64,000 bases of DNA from Curvibacter microcysteis (lineage in GTDB: Bacteria; Pseudomonadota; Gammaproteobacteria; Burkholderiales; Burkholderiaceae_C), in assembly GCF_028649455.1 (NCBI RefSeq), contig NZ_JAQSIO010000003.1:618023-682022 (forward strand), written 5' to 3'. This document shows, piece after piece, positions 28,020-36,695 of the stretch (the stretch's first letter is position 1; every line of letters starts with the position of its first letter). The position numbers were made by a program, and so were the translations under genes. The notes under the pieces are model-generated. The model did no database searches and was not told the origin of the DNA. It worked only from the letters and a program-made list of their open reading frames with translations.

Positions 28020-29426
28020 TCACCCCCTGCGGTAAGCCCGACCCGGGTGGCGGGCATCGAGGTGGTGGCCCTGACCAAACAGCTTGTGGCGCAGCGAGCC
28101 CTCGGTGTAGTGGGTCTTGTAGAGGCCGCGGTTTTGCAACTCCGGTACCACCAGGTCAATGAAGTCGACAAAGCTCTCGGGGTACACCGTGCGCGCCAGG
28201 TTGAAGCCATCGATGCCGGTGTCGGCCACCCATTGCTGCAACTGGTCGGCCACCTGCTGGGGGTCGCCCACCACCGTCATGTAGCGGCCGCCCAGGGCCA
28301 GGTCCTCGCGCAGATCGCGCAGCGTGTAGTCCAGCCGCCCGCCACTCAGGCGCGAGATGGCGCTCTGGATGCCATTGCTGGGCTGTTGCTGGATCAGCGG
28401 GGTGTCGTCAGCATAGGCCGAGAAATCAATGCCTGAGGTGGCCGCCAAGTGCAGGATGCCGGCCTCGGGGCTGGCGTAGCGGCGGTATTCCGCCCACTTC
28501 TCGCGCGCCTGGCCTTCGGTGGGGGCCACGATCACGGTCTGGCCCATGAAGACTTTCACGTCCTCGGGGGCCCGGCCCGCGCGGGGCAGTTCTTCACGCA
28601 ACTGCTGCACCAGGCGACGTGTGCTGTCGCGGTCCTGGATCGACACAAACACACACTCGGCATGGCGCGCTGCAAAACGCAGGCCCCGCCCGGAACTGCC
28701 CGCCTGGAACAGCACCGGGGTGCGCTGCACAGACGGCTCGCAAAGGTGGTAGCCCTCGGATTTGAAATACCGCCCCTGGTGCTGCACCGGGTGCACCCGG
28801 GCGGGGTCGGCAAAGACCCGGGCGGCCTTGTCGCGGCGTACGGCGCCCTCCTCCCAGCTGCCTTCCCACAGCTTGTAGAGCAGCTCCAGGTATTCGTCGG
28901 CCCGGTCGTAGCGCTCGTCATGCGGCAACTGCTGGGGTGAGCCCATGGCCCGCGCCGCGCTGTCGAGGTAGCCCGTGACGATGTTCCAGCCGACTCGCCC
29001 CTGGCTCAGGTGGTCCAACGTGGAAAAGCGCCGGGCCAGCAAGTAAGGGGCTTCATAGCTCAGGTTGGTGGTGATGCCGAAGCCCAGGTGCTGGGTCGCC
29101 CCCGCCATGGCTGAGACCAGCAAGGCCGGGTCGTTGATGGGCCACTGCACGGATTCGCGCAGGGTCAGTTCCACCGACTGCTGGTAGCTGTCGTACACCC
29201 CCAGGATGTCGGCGATGAACAGGCCGTCGAACAGCCCCCGCTCCAGCAATTTCGCCTGTTCGACCCAATAGGCCAGGGTGTTGTACTGCGTCGAGGTGTC
29301 GCGCGGATGGGTCCACAGACCGTGGTTGATATGGCCCACGCTGTTCATGTTGAACGCGTTGAGCAGCAGTGGCTTCTTGGCCAAGGGACTTTCAGGAACA
29401 AAGGTAAATGAATGACCAGGCGGCAC
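28020..29426 (-). CDS. FMN-dependent monooxygenase of the NtaA/SnaA/DszA (LLM) family
   Basis: 468 residues, luciferase-like TIM barrel. Diagnostic segments are AFNMNSVGHINHGLW near the start, LFDGLFIADILGVYD, ITTNLSYEAPYLLARRFSTLDHLSQGRVGWNIVTGYLDSAARAMG and QAGSSGRGLRFAARHAECVFVS. Such enzymes use reduced FMN from a partner reductase to open or desulfonate organic molecules. Flanked by an SfnB-type dehydrogenase and a MetQ-type binding protein, it probably releases sulfur from an organosulfur compound. The start is a GTG at 29426 or a TTG 14 codons later (MAKKPLLLN-like), which fits family alignments better. Confidence 0.9.
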   Translation of the reverse strand: MPPGHSFTFVPESPLAKKPLLLNAFNMNSVGHINHGLWTHPRDTSTQYNTLAYWVEQAKLLERGLFDGLFIADILGVYDSYQQSVELTLRESVQWPINDPALLVSAMAGATQHLGFGITTNLSYEAPYLLARRFSTLDHLSQGRVGWNIVTGYLDSAARAMGSPQQLPHDERYDRADEYLELLYKLWEGSWEEGAVRRDKAARVFADPARVHPVQHQGRYFKSEGYHLCEPSVQRTPVLFQAGSSGRGLRFAARHAECVFVSIQDRDSTRRLVQQLREELPRAGRAPEDVKVFMGQTVIVAPTEGQAREKWAEYRRYASPEAGILHLAATSGIDFSAYADDTPLIQQQPSNGIQSAISRLSGGRLDYTLRDLREDLALGGRYMTVVGDPQQVADQLQQWVADTGIDGFNLARTVYPESFVDFIDLVVPELQNRGLYKTHYTEGSLRHKLFGQGHHLDARHPGRAYRRG

Positions 29427-29505
29427 CCGCCAGGTGAGAGCAAACCACTTGGCCGGGGGCTCCCCAAGGAGCTGCCAGCAGAGGCCGCCCCAAAAAAGAC
29501 AGCGC

Positions 29506-30750
29506 TCAGAACAGACCCGAGGCTGGCGGTGGAACGTCCTTGAGGTGCCAAGCCCCCACCACAGCCGCCTTCCAGAGGCGCGGGTTGTGGTTGCTCACCG
29601 TGCGGGCGTTGCGCCAGTGGCGGTCCAGGTTATGGCGGCGCCAGGTGGTGGAGGCGCCCCCCACTTCAAACAGCAGTTCGGCCGCCTTGAGCGCCGACTC
29701 CGAGGCCAGGTACTGGGCTTGTGCCACGTCGATGGAGGCGTGCACGATGGCGTCTTGGTCCAGATCGGCGCCCCAGGCGGCGTCGATGCGCTCGGCAGCC
29801 CGCAGCACCACCGCTTCAGCCCCCAAAGCACGGGCCGAGATCTCGCCCACCGACAGCTCGACATAGGGGTCGTCCACCGAACGGCTGGCGCTGCTGTGCT
29901 TGATGGGCCGGGCGTGCTGCTGGGCAAAGGCCACGGCGTCGCGCAGCTCATTGCGGGCAATCCCGGCCAGCACGGCCCCCAGGAACAACTGGGCCAGGGG
30001 CGTGACCACAGTGCGCACGCCTTCGGCGAGCCCACCGGTGGGGTTGGGCACGATGTCCGCTTCATGGACCAGCACGTCGCTCAAGTGGGTGGTACCGCTG
30101 GCGGTCAGGCGCTGGCCCATCGCATCAAAATCGTCCAGCAGCTCCAGCCCGGCGCGGTCCCGTGGCAGCACAAAGCGCACGGGCTGGCCCTGTTCGTCGA
30201 CCGCCACCGTGCTGATCCAGTCGGCATACAGGCCGCCTGTGCTGTAGTACTTGCTGCCCGTGACGCGGAAATGATCGCCCTCGCGGCGCAACTGGGTCGT
30301 CACCGCCCCGCTGGGCCCACCAATTTCCCAACCGGCGTTGGCAATGAAATCACCACGCAGGCAGCGCGGCCACCAAAGTTGGCGCGCTGCTTCGTCCGGG
30401 CCTGCGAGCAGGCCCTCCACAAACAGAAAGCCAGGGCGCAGCGCCTGAGCCACATTGGAGTCCGCGGCCGCGATGTCGATCACCAATTCGATCAAGTCCC
30501 GCACCGAGCCGCCCGGACCGCCATCGCGCACGGGGATGCGCAGCGTCAGCAGCCCTGCAGCCACCAACGAGCGCACCTGCGCCTGAGGCAGCACCCGATC
30601 CCGCTCACGCGCTTCAGCGCCTTCACGCACCGCTGGCAGCAATAGCGTCACGCGTCGCTTCAGTTCGGACAAGCTGCGCCCCGGGGCAGCCGGCGGCGCC
30701 ACGGACGGAAGCACTTGGGCAGGCGCATCGGCCAGCAGGGTCTCGGACAT
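29506..30750 (-). CDS. SfnB/DszC-like acyl-CoA dehydrogenase-fold monooxygenase
   Basis: 414 residues with an acyl-CoA dehydrogenase fold used as a flavin monooxygenase: RIPVRDGGPGGSVRDLIELVIDIAAADSNVAQAL in the N-terminal helices, GSKYYSTGGLYADWISTVAVDE in the middle strand domain, and the C-terminal GGASTTWRRHNLDRHWRNARTVSNHNPRLWK block typical of SfnB (sulfur acquisition oxidoreductase) and DszC. No catalytic glutamate of true dehydrogenases is evident. It is first in a three-gene leftward operon with the LLM monooxygenase and MetQ-like protein. A dyad lies upstream at 30845-30862. Sulfur starvation control is a reasonable inference. Confidence 0.88.
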   Translation of the reverse strand: MSETLLADAPAQVLPSVAPPAAPGRSLSELKRRVTLLLPAVREGAEARERDRVLPQAQVRSLVAAGLLTLRIPVRDGGPGGSVRDLIELVIDIAAADSNVAQALRPGFLFVEGLLAGPDEAARQLWWPRCLRGDFIANAGWEIGGPSGAVTTQLRREGDHFRVTGSKYYSTGGLYADWISTVAVDEQGQPVRFVLPRDRAGLELLDDFDAMGQRLTASGTTHLSDVLVHEADIVPNPTGGLAEGVRTVVTPLAQLFLGAVLAGIARNELRDAVAFAQQHARPIKHSSASRSVDDPYVELSVGEISARALGAEAVVLRAAERIDAAWGADLDQDAIVHASIDVAQAQYLASESALKAAELLFEVGGASTTWRRHNLDRHWRNARTVSNHNPRLWKAAVVGAWHLKDVPPPASGLF

Positions 30751-30844
30751 CAGCTTCTTTCGGTACGGGGGTTCAATGTGTGCTCAAAGCGGATGCAGGC
30801 CCAGTCCGCCTTGGATGGCTCAAGACCCCGCTTTGTTGGATGGC

Positions 30845-30862
30845 GATGCTAGGGCGAGCATC
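30845..30862. promoter_or_regulatory. Dyad upstream of the sulfur-scavenging operon
   Basis: GATGCT (30845-30850) and AGCATC (30857-30862) flank AGGGCG, 95 bp upstream of the sfnB-like start in a 276-bp gene-free stretch (30751-31026). The rest of that stretch shows no coding sequence; its right part is GC-rich and lies behind the dehydratase stop. Confidence 0.3.
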
Positions 30863-31026
30863 CCCCCAAGACCACGATCAAAACCGCATAGCGAAAGAGC
30901 AAAAACTTTGGTTCACGCCTGAGCTTCAGGCCCAGGCGACGGCGGGCGGGCCGAGCCACCCCGGCCCGGGCACAGCGCCGACAAGGCGGCGCTCGCCCCC
31001 CCCCGCTGAACCAACAACCGCCAGAC

Positions 31027-32811
31027 TCAGCTCTCGTCGCGCAGCCACACCACGCCACCCGAGTGGGTGACGGCGCCCTGGTGGCTGGGGCGCACCGTGG
31101 CGGCGTATTTCTCCAGCACCCCACCCAAGGGCCGGGCGGACCGGCCGGCGCCACCGGCCCGAGCCGCCGCGCGCTGGGCCAGTGCCTCTTCGCTCAGCGC
31201 CACCGAGATGCTGCGCACGCCGGCGCGCGCGTCGATGTGCACGAGGTCGCCGTTGCGCAGCAGCGCAATCGGGCCCCCATCGGCGGCCTCGGGGCCGGCA
31301 TAGCCGATGCACAAGCCGCGCGTCGCCCCGGAAAAACGCCCATCGGTGAGCAAGGCCACTTGGTCGCCCATGCCCTGGCCATAAAGCAAGGCGGTGATGC
31401 CCAGCATCTCGCGCATGCCGGGGCTGCCCTTGGGGCCCTCGTTGCGGATCACGATCACATCGCCGCGCTCGTAGCGCATGGCCTGCACGGCGGCCTGGGC
31501 TTCTTCTTCGTTCTCGAACACCCGGGCCGGACCGCTGTGCACCAGGGTCTTGAGGCCCGCTGTCTTGAGCAGCGCCCCGTCCGGGCACAGATTGCCTTTG
31601 AGCACGGCCAGGCCGCCATCGCGGCTCAGCGCATCCGCCAGGCGGCGCACTACGCGGCCATCGGGCTCGTTGGCATCGGCCAACTCCTGGGCCAGGGTGC
31701 GGCCTGTGAAGGTCAGCACGTCCCCATGCAAAAAGCCCCCGGCCAACAGCTCGCGCAGGATCACGCCGGCACCGCCGATGTAGTGCACGTCGCGCGCCAG
31801 GTAGCGCCCACCGGGGCGCAGGTCGGCGATCAGCGGGGTGCGGGCGAACACCTCGGCCACGTCGTCGAGGTGAAAGCGGATGCCGGCCTCGTGCGCGATG
31901 GCGGGGATGTGCAGGGCCGCGTTGGTCGAACCGCCCGTGGCCGAGACCACGGCGCAGGCATTCTCCAGCGCCTGGCGCGTCACGATGTCGCGCGGCAGCG
32001 GCGCCCCGCCGGTGAGCGTGGCGTGCACCGCGCTCATCAACTGGCGTGCGGCGCGGCGCATCAGGGGCGCCCGCTCGCTGAACACCGCCGGCACCATGCT
32101 GGAGCCAATCGGCGCCAGGCCCAGGGCCTCGCTGACCATGCCCATGGTGTTGGCCGTGAACTGCCCCGCGCAGGCACCTGCCGAAGGCAGGCAGGCGTGG
32201 CTGACCTCGGCCAGTTGCTCGGGCGTGGCCTGGCCTGCCAGCACCTGGCCAATGGTTTCGTAGGTGTCGACCACGTTGAGGTCGCGCCCCTCGGGCCCGG
32301 GCATTTGCCCTGGCAGGGCCGAGCCACCATGCACGAACACGCTGGGCACGTTGCAGCGCACCATGCCCATCATCAGACCAGGCAGGTTCTTGTCGCAGGC
32401 GCCGATGCCAAAAATACCGTCCCACTGGTGGCCCCGCACCGAGGCTTCCACGCTGTCCGCGATCAGCTCGCGCGAGACCAGCGAAAAGCGCATGCCCGAA
32501 TGCGCCATGGTCAGCCCGTCGCTGACCGACACCACGGGGCATTCATGGGGCGTGCCGCCGGCGGCGTAAATGCCGGTCTTGGCGTGCTGGGCCTGCTCGC
32601 GCAGGTTGAGGTTGCAGGGGCTCATCTCGCCGCCCGTGTGGAACACGCCCACATGCGGGCGTTCGATGTCCTCGTCGTCCTGGCCCAAGGCGTACAAAAA
32701 GCTCCGCGTGGTGGCGCGGATGGTGCCTTCGTACAGGGTGGCTGATCGGTGTTTGAGGGGGGCTTGGGGCGCCGTCTGCTCTGGACGGTCTGATTCGGGC
32801 GTGTCGCTCAT
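31027..32811 (-). CDS. ilvD: Dihydroxy-acid dehydratase family protein (IlvD/Edd)
   Basis: 594 residues from ATG 32811, with GGAG five to eight bases before it. Three cysteines fit iron-sulfur ligation: C66 in SPCNLNL, C139 in GACDKN and C214 in PSAGACAGQFTANTMG. The C-terminal swivel domain has DGRFSGATRGLCIGYAGPEAADGGPIAL with the catalytic serine. The family dehydrates 2,3-dihydroxy acids for branched-chain amino acid synthesis or sugar acids in catabolism. No other ilv gene is adjacent, so a sugar-acid role or a second IlvD copy is possible. Lone gene with 155 bp to the next upstream gene. Confidence 0.9.
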   Translation of the reverse strand: MSDTPESDRPEQTAPQAPLKHRSATLYEGTIRATTRSFLYALGQDDEDIERPHVGVFHTGGEMSPCNLNLREQAQHAKTGIYAAGGTPHECPVVSVSDGLTMAHSGMRFSLVSRELIADSVEASVRGHQWDGIFGIGACDKNLPGLMMGMVRCNVPSVFVHGGSALPGQMPGPEGRDLNVVDTYETIGQVLAGQATPEQLAEVSHACLPSAGACAGQFTANTMGMVSEALGLAPIGSSMVPAVFSERAPLMRRAARQLMSAVHATLTGGAPLPRDIVTRQALENACAVVSATGGSTNAALHIPAIAHEAGIRFHLDDVAEVFARTPLIADLRPGGRYLARDVHYIGGAGVILRELLAGGFLHGDVLTFTGRTLAQELADANEPDGRVVRRLADALSRDGGLAVLKGNLCPDGALLKTAGLKTLVHSGPARVFENEEEAQAAVQAMRYERGDVIVIRNEGPKGSPGMREMLGITALLYGQGMGDQVALLTDGRFSGATRGLCIGYAGPEAADGGPIALLRNGDLVHIDARAGVRSISVALSEEALAQRAAARAGGAGRSARPLGGVLEKYAATVRPSHQGAVTHSGGVVWLRDES

Positions 32812-32966
32812 GGTGTCTCCGTGGCAGCCACCCGCCACGCACCGGCGCGGCACCGGCGCCACCGGTCGGGCAGCTGCGGCGCACTTTAGCACCGGCGCCC
32901 GGGTCTTGCAGAGGGCGGCACAGGGGCCACCGCGCCGTCAACGGCAGCAGGCCCCCGGGGGTGGGA

Positions 32967-33737
32967 TCAGGCGCTGCCCAACAAGGCCTTGGCCGCATCC
33001 AGGCGCCAGGCCAGGTCCAGGCCGGGGTGGTTCATGACCGACAACAAAAAGGCCCGGGGGTCTTGGGTCACGGGCAGGTCGACCAACTGCAGGGCTGGTA
33101 GGGAAGCGGCATGCGCAGGGGGCGTTGCCCCCGACCCAGCCGGCGAGGCCGATGGGGCCAATGGGCCGGGCGCCGCGGCCGCGGCTTCGCTCTGCAGCTC
33201 GGCCAGGGCACGTTCAAAGTCGGCCGCTTGGATGGGGCTCAGGCGCGAGAGTTGGTCGGCCTGGGCTTCGATGCCGGGCGGCAGGTCCAACCAGGGCTCG
33301 TCGCCAAACACCGCGGCCAGGTCCGGCGCCACAAAGGCCGACCACAGGCCGCTGTCACCTTGCTCGCGGGGCAAGGCGGGCAGCGCGGCAGCCAGCCCCC
33401 CCTCGGTGCGTGGCCAGCGGCTCAGGCGCTGCGGGCGGCGTTGCACGATGTCGGCCAGGTAACGCTGGCACAAGGCGTCCAGAAACGCCTGGGCTTGCGC
33501 CGGTTCTGCGGCCTCGGCCAGGGAGAACCAGAGCTGGTAGGCGTCCACGCCATTGATGGCGATGGCCGGCGCGGGCAAGGCCAGGTCGGCTTGAACCCCC
33601 ACCCAGACGGCGGACAAGGCGCTCCAGTCAGCCGGACGGGCCAGCTCCAGCACCAGGGCGCGCGGCGGCAGGGCCACCTCGGCGGGCACAGGCGGGATCG
33701 CGTAGAGGCGTTGCAGTTCGGATTGCAGTCGGTTCAT
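32967..33737 (-). CDS. Hypothetical soluble protein
   Basis: 256 residues, no signal peptide or membrane helix. It starts MNRLQSELQRLYAIPP and has an alpha/beta-looking N-terminal half (LVLELARPADWSALSAVWVGVQADL, AIAINGVDAYQLWFSLAEA), an Ala/Pro/Gly linker (about 195-220) and a short C-terminal region (DPRAFLLSVMNHPGLDLAWRLDAAKALL). I do not recognise the family. Coding character is good (third-position GC, matching Ala/Leu-rich composition). It is divergent from the lipoprotein gene at 33918, with 180 bp between that contain no further gene. Confidence 0.65.
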   Translation of the reverse strand: MNRLQSELQRLYAIPPVPAEVALPPRALVLELARPADWSALSAVWVGVQADLALPAPAIAINGVDAYQLWFSLAEAAEPAQAQAFLDALCQRYLADIVQRRPQRLSRWPRTEGGLAAALPALPREQGDSGLWSAFVAPDLAAVFGDEPWLDLPPGIEAQADQLSRLSPIQAADFERALAELQSEAAAAAPGPLAPSASPAGSGATPPAHAASLPALQLVDLPVTQDPRAFLLSVMNHPGLDLAWRLDAAKALLGSA

Positions 33738-33917
33738 GGCTCAGCTCATCAGACAAATGAAGCGGCACCCCTGACCGCATGGTGGGATGGCGCGCAGCGC
33801 TGGACTCTAACCCAGGGCGGCCTGCGCGGCTGAACGCAGCCTGGCGGCCCTGAAGGGGGTCGGGCGGCCTGGGCGCGGTAAAGTAACAAAGTCACACATT
33901 CAACGCCTCCACCCACC

Positions 33918-34763
33918 ATGTCCCTGCGCCTGGCCTCGGCCACCCTGCTCTGCACACTCTGGCTGGCCGCTTGCACCTCCATGCAAGCCAGTGTTCCCAT
34001 GGCAGGCGACGCCCTGCAAAAAGGGCTGACGGTCAGCAAGTCCCTGCCCGAGGCCTTGCCCGACCAGGCCAAGCCCGTGCCCCACACCCAGTTTGTGTTG
34101 CTGCCCGAGGAGAACGCGGTGGGCCTGCTGATGCCCGTCCCCTTTGTGGCCGAGGCCATCACCTCGGCGCTCAACAGCCACACCGCCCAGTCTTTTGAAG
34201 AGCGCCTGGCCCCTGTGGACCCGTACCGCATCGCGCTCCAGACCCTGCAAGACCGCCCCTACTGGCGCGCCATCGGGGGCTACCTGACCCTGCAGCCCTT
34301 TGTGACCTTGCAGGAGTGCAGTGACGACCAATACCGGCTGACCCTGATCTACCACCTCAGCGGGCCGGGCTGGGTGGGACGCTACCAGTACCACGTGCCC
34401 GGCACCTACTCACCCGATCAGATCAAGCAACCCAGCGCCGAGGTGCTGAACGCGGTGCGCGCCGACCTGCTGGCCGGGGCCGACGTGTTGAACCAGTTGA
34501 TCGAGCGTGGCAGCCGGGGCGAGTTGAAGTCCCGCGGCCAGGATGTGCAGGTGGGCAGCCTGCACCTGGTGGGCGGCAAACCCTCAGGCCTCATACCAGC
34601 CAGCCTGATCTATGTGCACCACGCTGACCTGATCGAAGAAACCGACAGCCAGGTGCTGGTGCGCATCGCCGGGGACATGACCCAGGCCACCAGTGCGGGG
34701 GGCCTGTTCTTTGGCGTCCATGTGCTGCGCAAGGACCAGTTGCACACCTTCAAGAAGCTGTGA
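33918..34763 (+). CDS. Putative lipoprotein of unknown function
   Basis: 281 residues. The signal peptide ends in a lipobox (TLWLAAC, C19). The mature protein has a mixed alpha/beta look: FVLLPEENAVGLLMPVPFVAEAITSAL, ALQTLQDRPYWRAIGGYLTLQPFVTLQ, YRLTLIYHLSGPGWVGRYQYHVPGTY, and a C-terminal IAGDMTQATSAGGLFFGVHVLRKDQLHTF. No family recognised; the tyrosine/aromatic strands suggest an envelope protein. It ends three bases from the convergent CPBP protease gene, and its start is divergent to the hypothetical gene at 32967. Confidence 0.7.
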   Translation: MSLRLASATLLCTLWLAACTSMQASVPMAGDALQKGLTVSKSLPEALPDQAKPVPHTQFVLLPEENAVGLLMPVPFVAEAITSALNSHTAQSFEERLAPVDPYRIALQTLQDRPYWRAIGGYLTLQPFVTLQECSDDQYRLTLIYHLSGPGWVGRYQYHVPGTYSPDQIKQPSAEVLNAVRADLLAGADVLNQLIERGSRGELKSRGQDVQVGSLHLVGGKPSGLIPASLIYVHHADLIEETDSQVLVRIAGDMTQATSAGGLFFGVHVLRKDQLHTFKKL

Positions 34764-34766
34764 GCC

Positions 34767-35564
34767 TCAAAAACCGCCTGAGCGCTCCCGCAGGCTGAAC
34801 CACCCCAGGCTCAGCAAGGCGCCCAGGGCCAGCAGGCCGTTCAAGCCGGCTGCCCAGGCCGCACCAGACAGTTCCGCCGGCCCGAGCGACGCCGAGCGCT
34901 GCATCGCGATGGTGGAAAAGTCCCAGGCCCAGTGCATCAGCACCGGCAGCCACAGCCCGCCCGACAATCGCCGGGCCAGGAAAAAAATAACGCCCATCAG
35001 CGTGGCCATCAGCACCTGCACGCCGGTGAGCGCCAGGGCCTGTCCGGAAGCCACGTTCGGCAAGTGGAACAGGCCAAAGGCAAACGCACTGGCCCACAAG
35101 GCGCGGCACTCCAACCACGCACGACCCGATCGCCCGCCCCGGGCGGCCCACACCACCAAGCCGCGGAACATGAGCTCTTCGGTGAGCCCCACCAGGGCCG
35201 TGGCCAGCAGCAGCCAGGCCACCTCGGCCGCGTCGATCTCGGGCCAAGCGACAGCGCCCAGGCGTTGCGCACAGGCCACACCCCACAACACGGGCAGGCT
35301 CCAGAAGACCCGGGGCAGCCTGGCAAACGGGCCGACCTGAAGCCGTCCGGGCCACCAGCCAGCCCACCGGGTGATGAGCAGCAGCCACAGCAGGGACAAG
35401 AGTTCCAGTGGAATGACCACCCGCTGCAAGGCCTCGCTGGACCGCCCGAGTTCGTCATAGGACACCCCGCTCCACGCACACAGCAGCGGCATCAGGGCGG
35501 CGGGAGGCAAAAGCATGCACAGGGCAAGGCTCAGTCGGGGGACACAGCGCGGGGAATGGATCAT
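34767..35564 (-). CDS. CPBP family intramembrane glutamic endopeptidase
   Basis: 265 residues from ATG 35564 with about seven membrane helices. The three ABI/CAAX-protease motifs are visible: E129-E130-x3-R134 (TEELMFRG), F163-GLF-H167 (FGLFHLPN) and H211-W-A-W-D215. The glutamates and histidines form the active site in the membrane. Bacterial members cleave unknown peptides and sometimes give self-immunity to bacteriocins; no bacteriocin gene is nearby. The start is uncertain because no ribosome site precedes ATG 35564 and hydrophobic sequence continues in frame upstream. Confidence 0.82.
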   Translation of the reverse strand: MIHSPRCVPRLSLALCMLLPPAALMPLLCAWSGVSYDELGRSSEALQRVVIPLELLSLLWLLLITRWAGWWPGRLQVGPFARLPRVFWSLPVLWGVACAQRLGAVAWPEIDAAEVAWLLLATALVGLTEELMFRGLVVWAARGGRSGRAWLECRALWASAFAFGLFHLPNVASGQALALTGVQVLMATLMGVIFFLARRLSGGLWLPVLMHWAWDFSTIAMQRSASLGPAELSGAAWAAGLNGLLALGALLSLGWFSLRERSGGF

Positions 35565-35912
35565 GAACAGGAAGAAAGAGAGCCAACAAATCGATGAAAC
35601 AGTGAGAAAAATCAGGCTCTGCCCGCGCTCGCCTGGGCCCCAGCCCGGGCCACGGCGGCAGGCCAAAGCACCCGGGAGATAATAGAAGGCTTGCCAACTG
35701 GCAGGGAGGAACCGGCCACACGGCACTTGACACCGCTCAACAAGCGGCGGGCCAGGCCTGCGGCCCATACCGTGGCCCCGGGCGCGCTGGCATGCCGGTG
35801 CGCCGCCAGGCGCCCCAACGCCCTCCGTCCCGCCCCGCAAGAAGAGGTCGCGGTCCGCCGGGCCCTCACCCCCAAGACGATGCATGTGCCAGCCCACCGG
35901 GCCGGCGAAGGA
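35565..35912. other. Gene-free divergent region before the DUF3348 cluster
   Basis: 348 bp between the divergent CPBP and DUF3348 genes. Open frames exist on both strands but lack protein-like sequence. A GATAAT hexamer at 35678-35683 and a GGGAGG at 35702-35707 are the only rightward promoter or ribosome-site hints; neither is convincing. The promoter of the DUF3348-DUF802 operon should be here. Confidence 0.5.
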
Positions 35913-36695
35913 ATGGTTTTGCCAAGCAGTTTCAGCAGTTCGCGCCTGGTTCGCCTGCTCAGTGCCTGGACCCACCAAGAGGTGGGTCCCGCTGAGCACG
36001 ACCTGGCGCAGCGTCTGAGCCCCTGGCTGGGCGTGTTCGATGCCGTCAACCTGCACGCCGCCCACCAAACCATCAAGGCCTCAGGGCAGGAGCCCGGTGT
36101 CGCGCCCACCGAGGACAGCGCCCGCGCGCTGGTGCAGGCCCTGGAGCGCCTGCACCAGACCTTGAGCCAAGCCATCCACGAACGCACCAGCCCCGCCCCG
36201 GCGCCCAAGCCCGCTCGGCTGAGCCGCTTCCAAAGCGCGCACAGCCCGCTGGCCGAGGAACCCGAGCTGAGCTGGCCCGTCTTCAAGCAGCGCTACCAGG
36301 CCCTGCAGCACCTGATGGACACCCGCGTCAACGCCCTGCGGGGCCAAGTCCGCCAGGCCTTGTTTGGCGCCACGCCGGCGCTACGCCAACTCGCCACCCT
36401 GGACGTGGCCCTGGGCGCCACGCTGGACGCGCGGGCTGAAAAACTGCTGCCCAAAGTGCCATCGCTGCTGGAAAAGCGCTTTGAACAACTGCGCCAGGCC
36501 CAGGCCAGCGCCACCGAATCCCCGCCCGAGGGCGCCGACCCCGTGTCGGCCCTGCTCGCCGCCCCGGCCCCGCCGTGGCAGGCCGGCTTCCGCCAGGACA
36601 TGCAAGACGTGTTGCTGGCTGAGCTCGAGGTCCGTCTCCAGCCCCTTGTGGGCCTGATTGAAGCATTCAAGAACGAGGTCAAGTCGTCCCCATGA
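35913..36695 (+). CDS. DUF3348 family protein, first gene of the motor-like cluster
   Basis: 260 residues from ATG 35913 (ATG 35880 also possible). The N-terminus SSFSSSRLVRLLSAWTHQEV and the middle block SWPVFKQRYQALQHLMDTRVNALRGQVRQAL match my memory of DUF3348, a soluble helical betaproteobacterial family of unknown role. No signal peptide or membrane helix. The region around 215-235 (EKLLPKVPSLLEKRFEQLRQAQ) is a likely coiled coil. Its TGA overlaps the ATG of the DUF802 gene, so the products are made together and probably act in one complex, perhaps as the cytoplasmic cap of the membrane unit. Confidence 0.8.
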   Translation: MVLPSSFSSSRLVRLLSAWTHQEVGPAEHDLAQRLSPWLGVFDAVNLHAAHQTIKASGQEPGVAPTEDSARALVQALERLHQTLSQAIHERTSPAPAPKPARLSRFQSAHSPLAEEPELSWPVFKQRYQALQHLMDTRVNALRGQVRQALFGATPALRQLATLDVALGATLDARAEKLLPKVPSLLEKRFEQLRQAQASATESPPEGADPVSALLAAPAPPWQAGFRQDMQDVLLAELEVRLQPLVGLIEAFKNEVKSSP

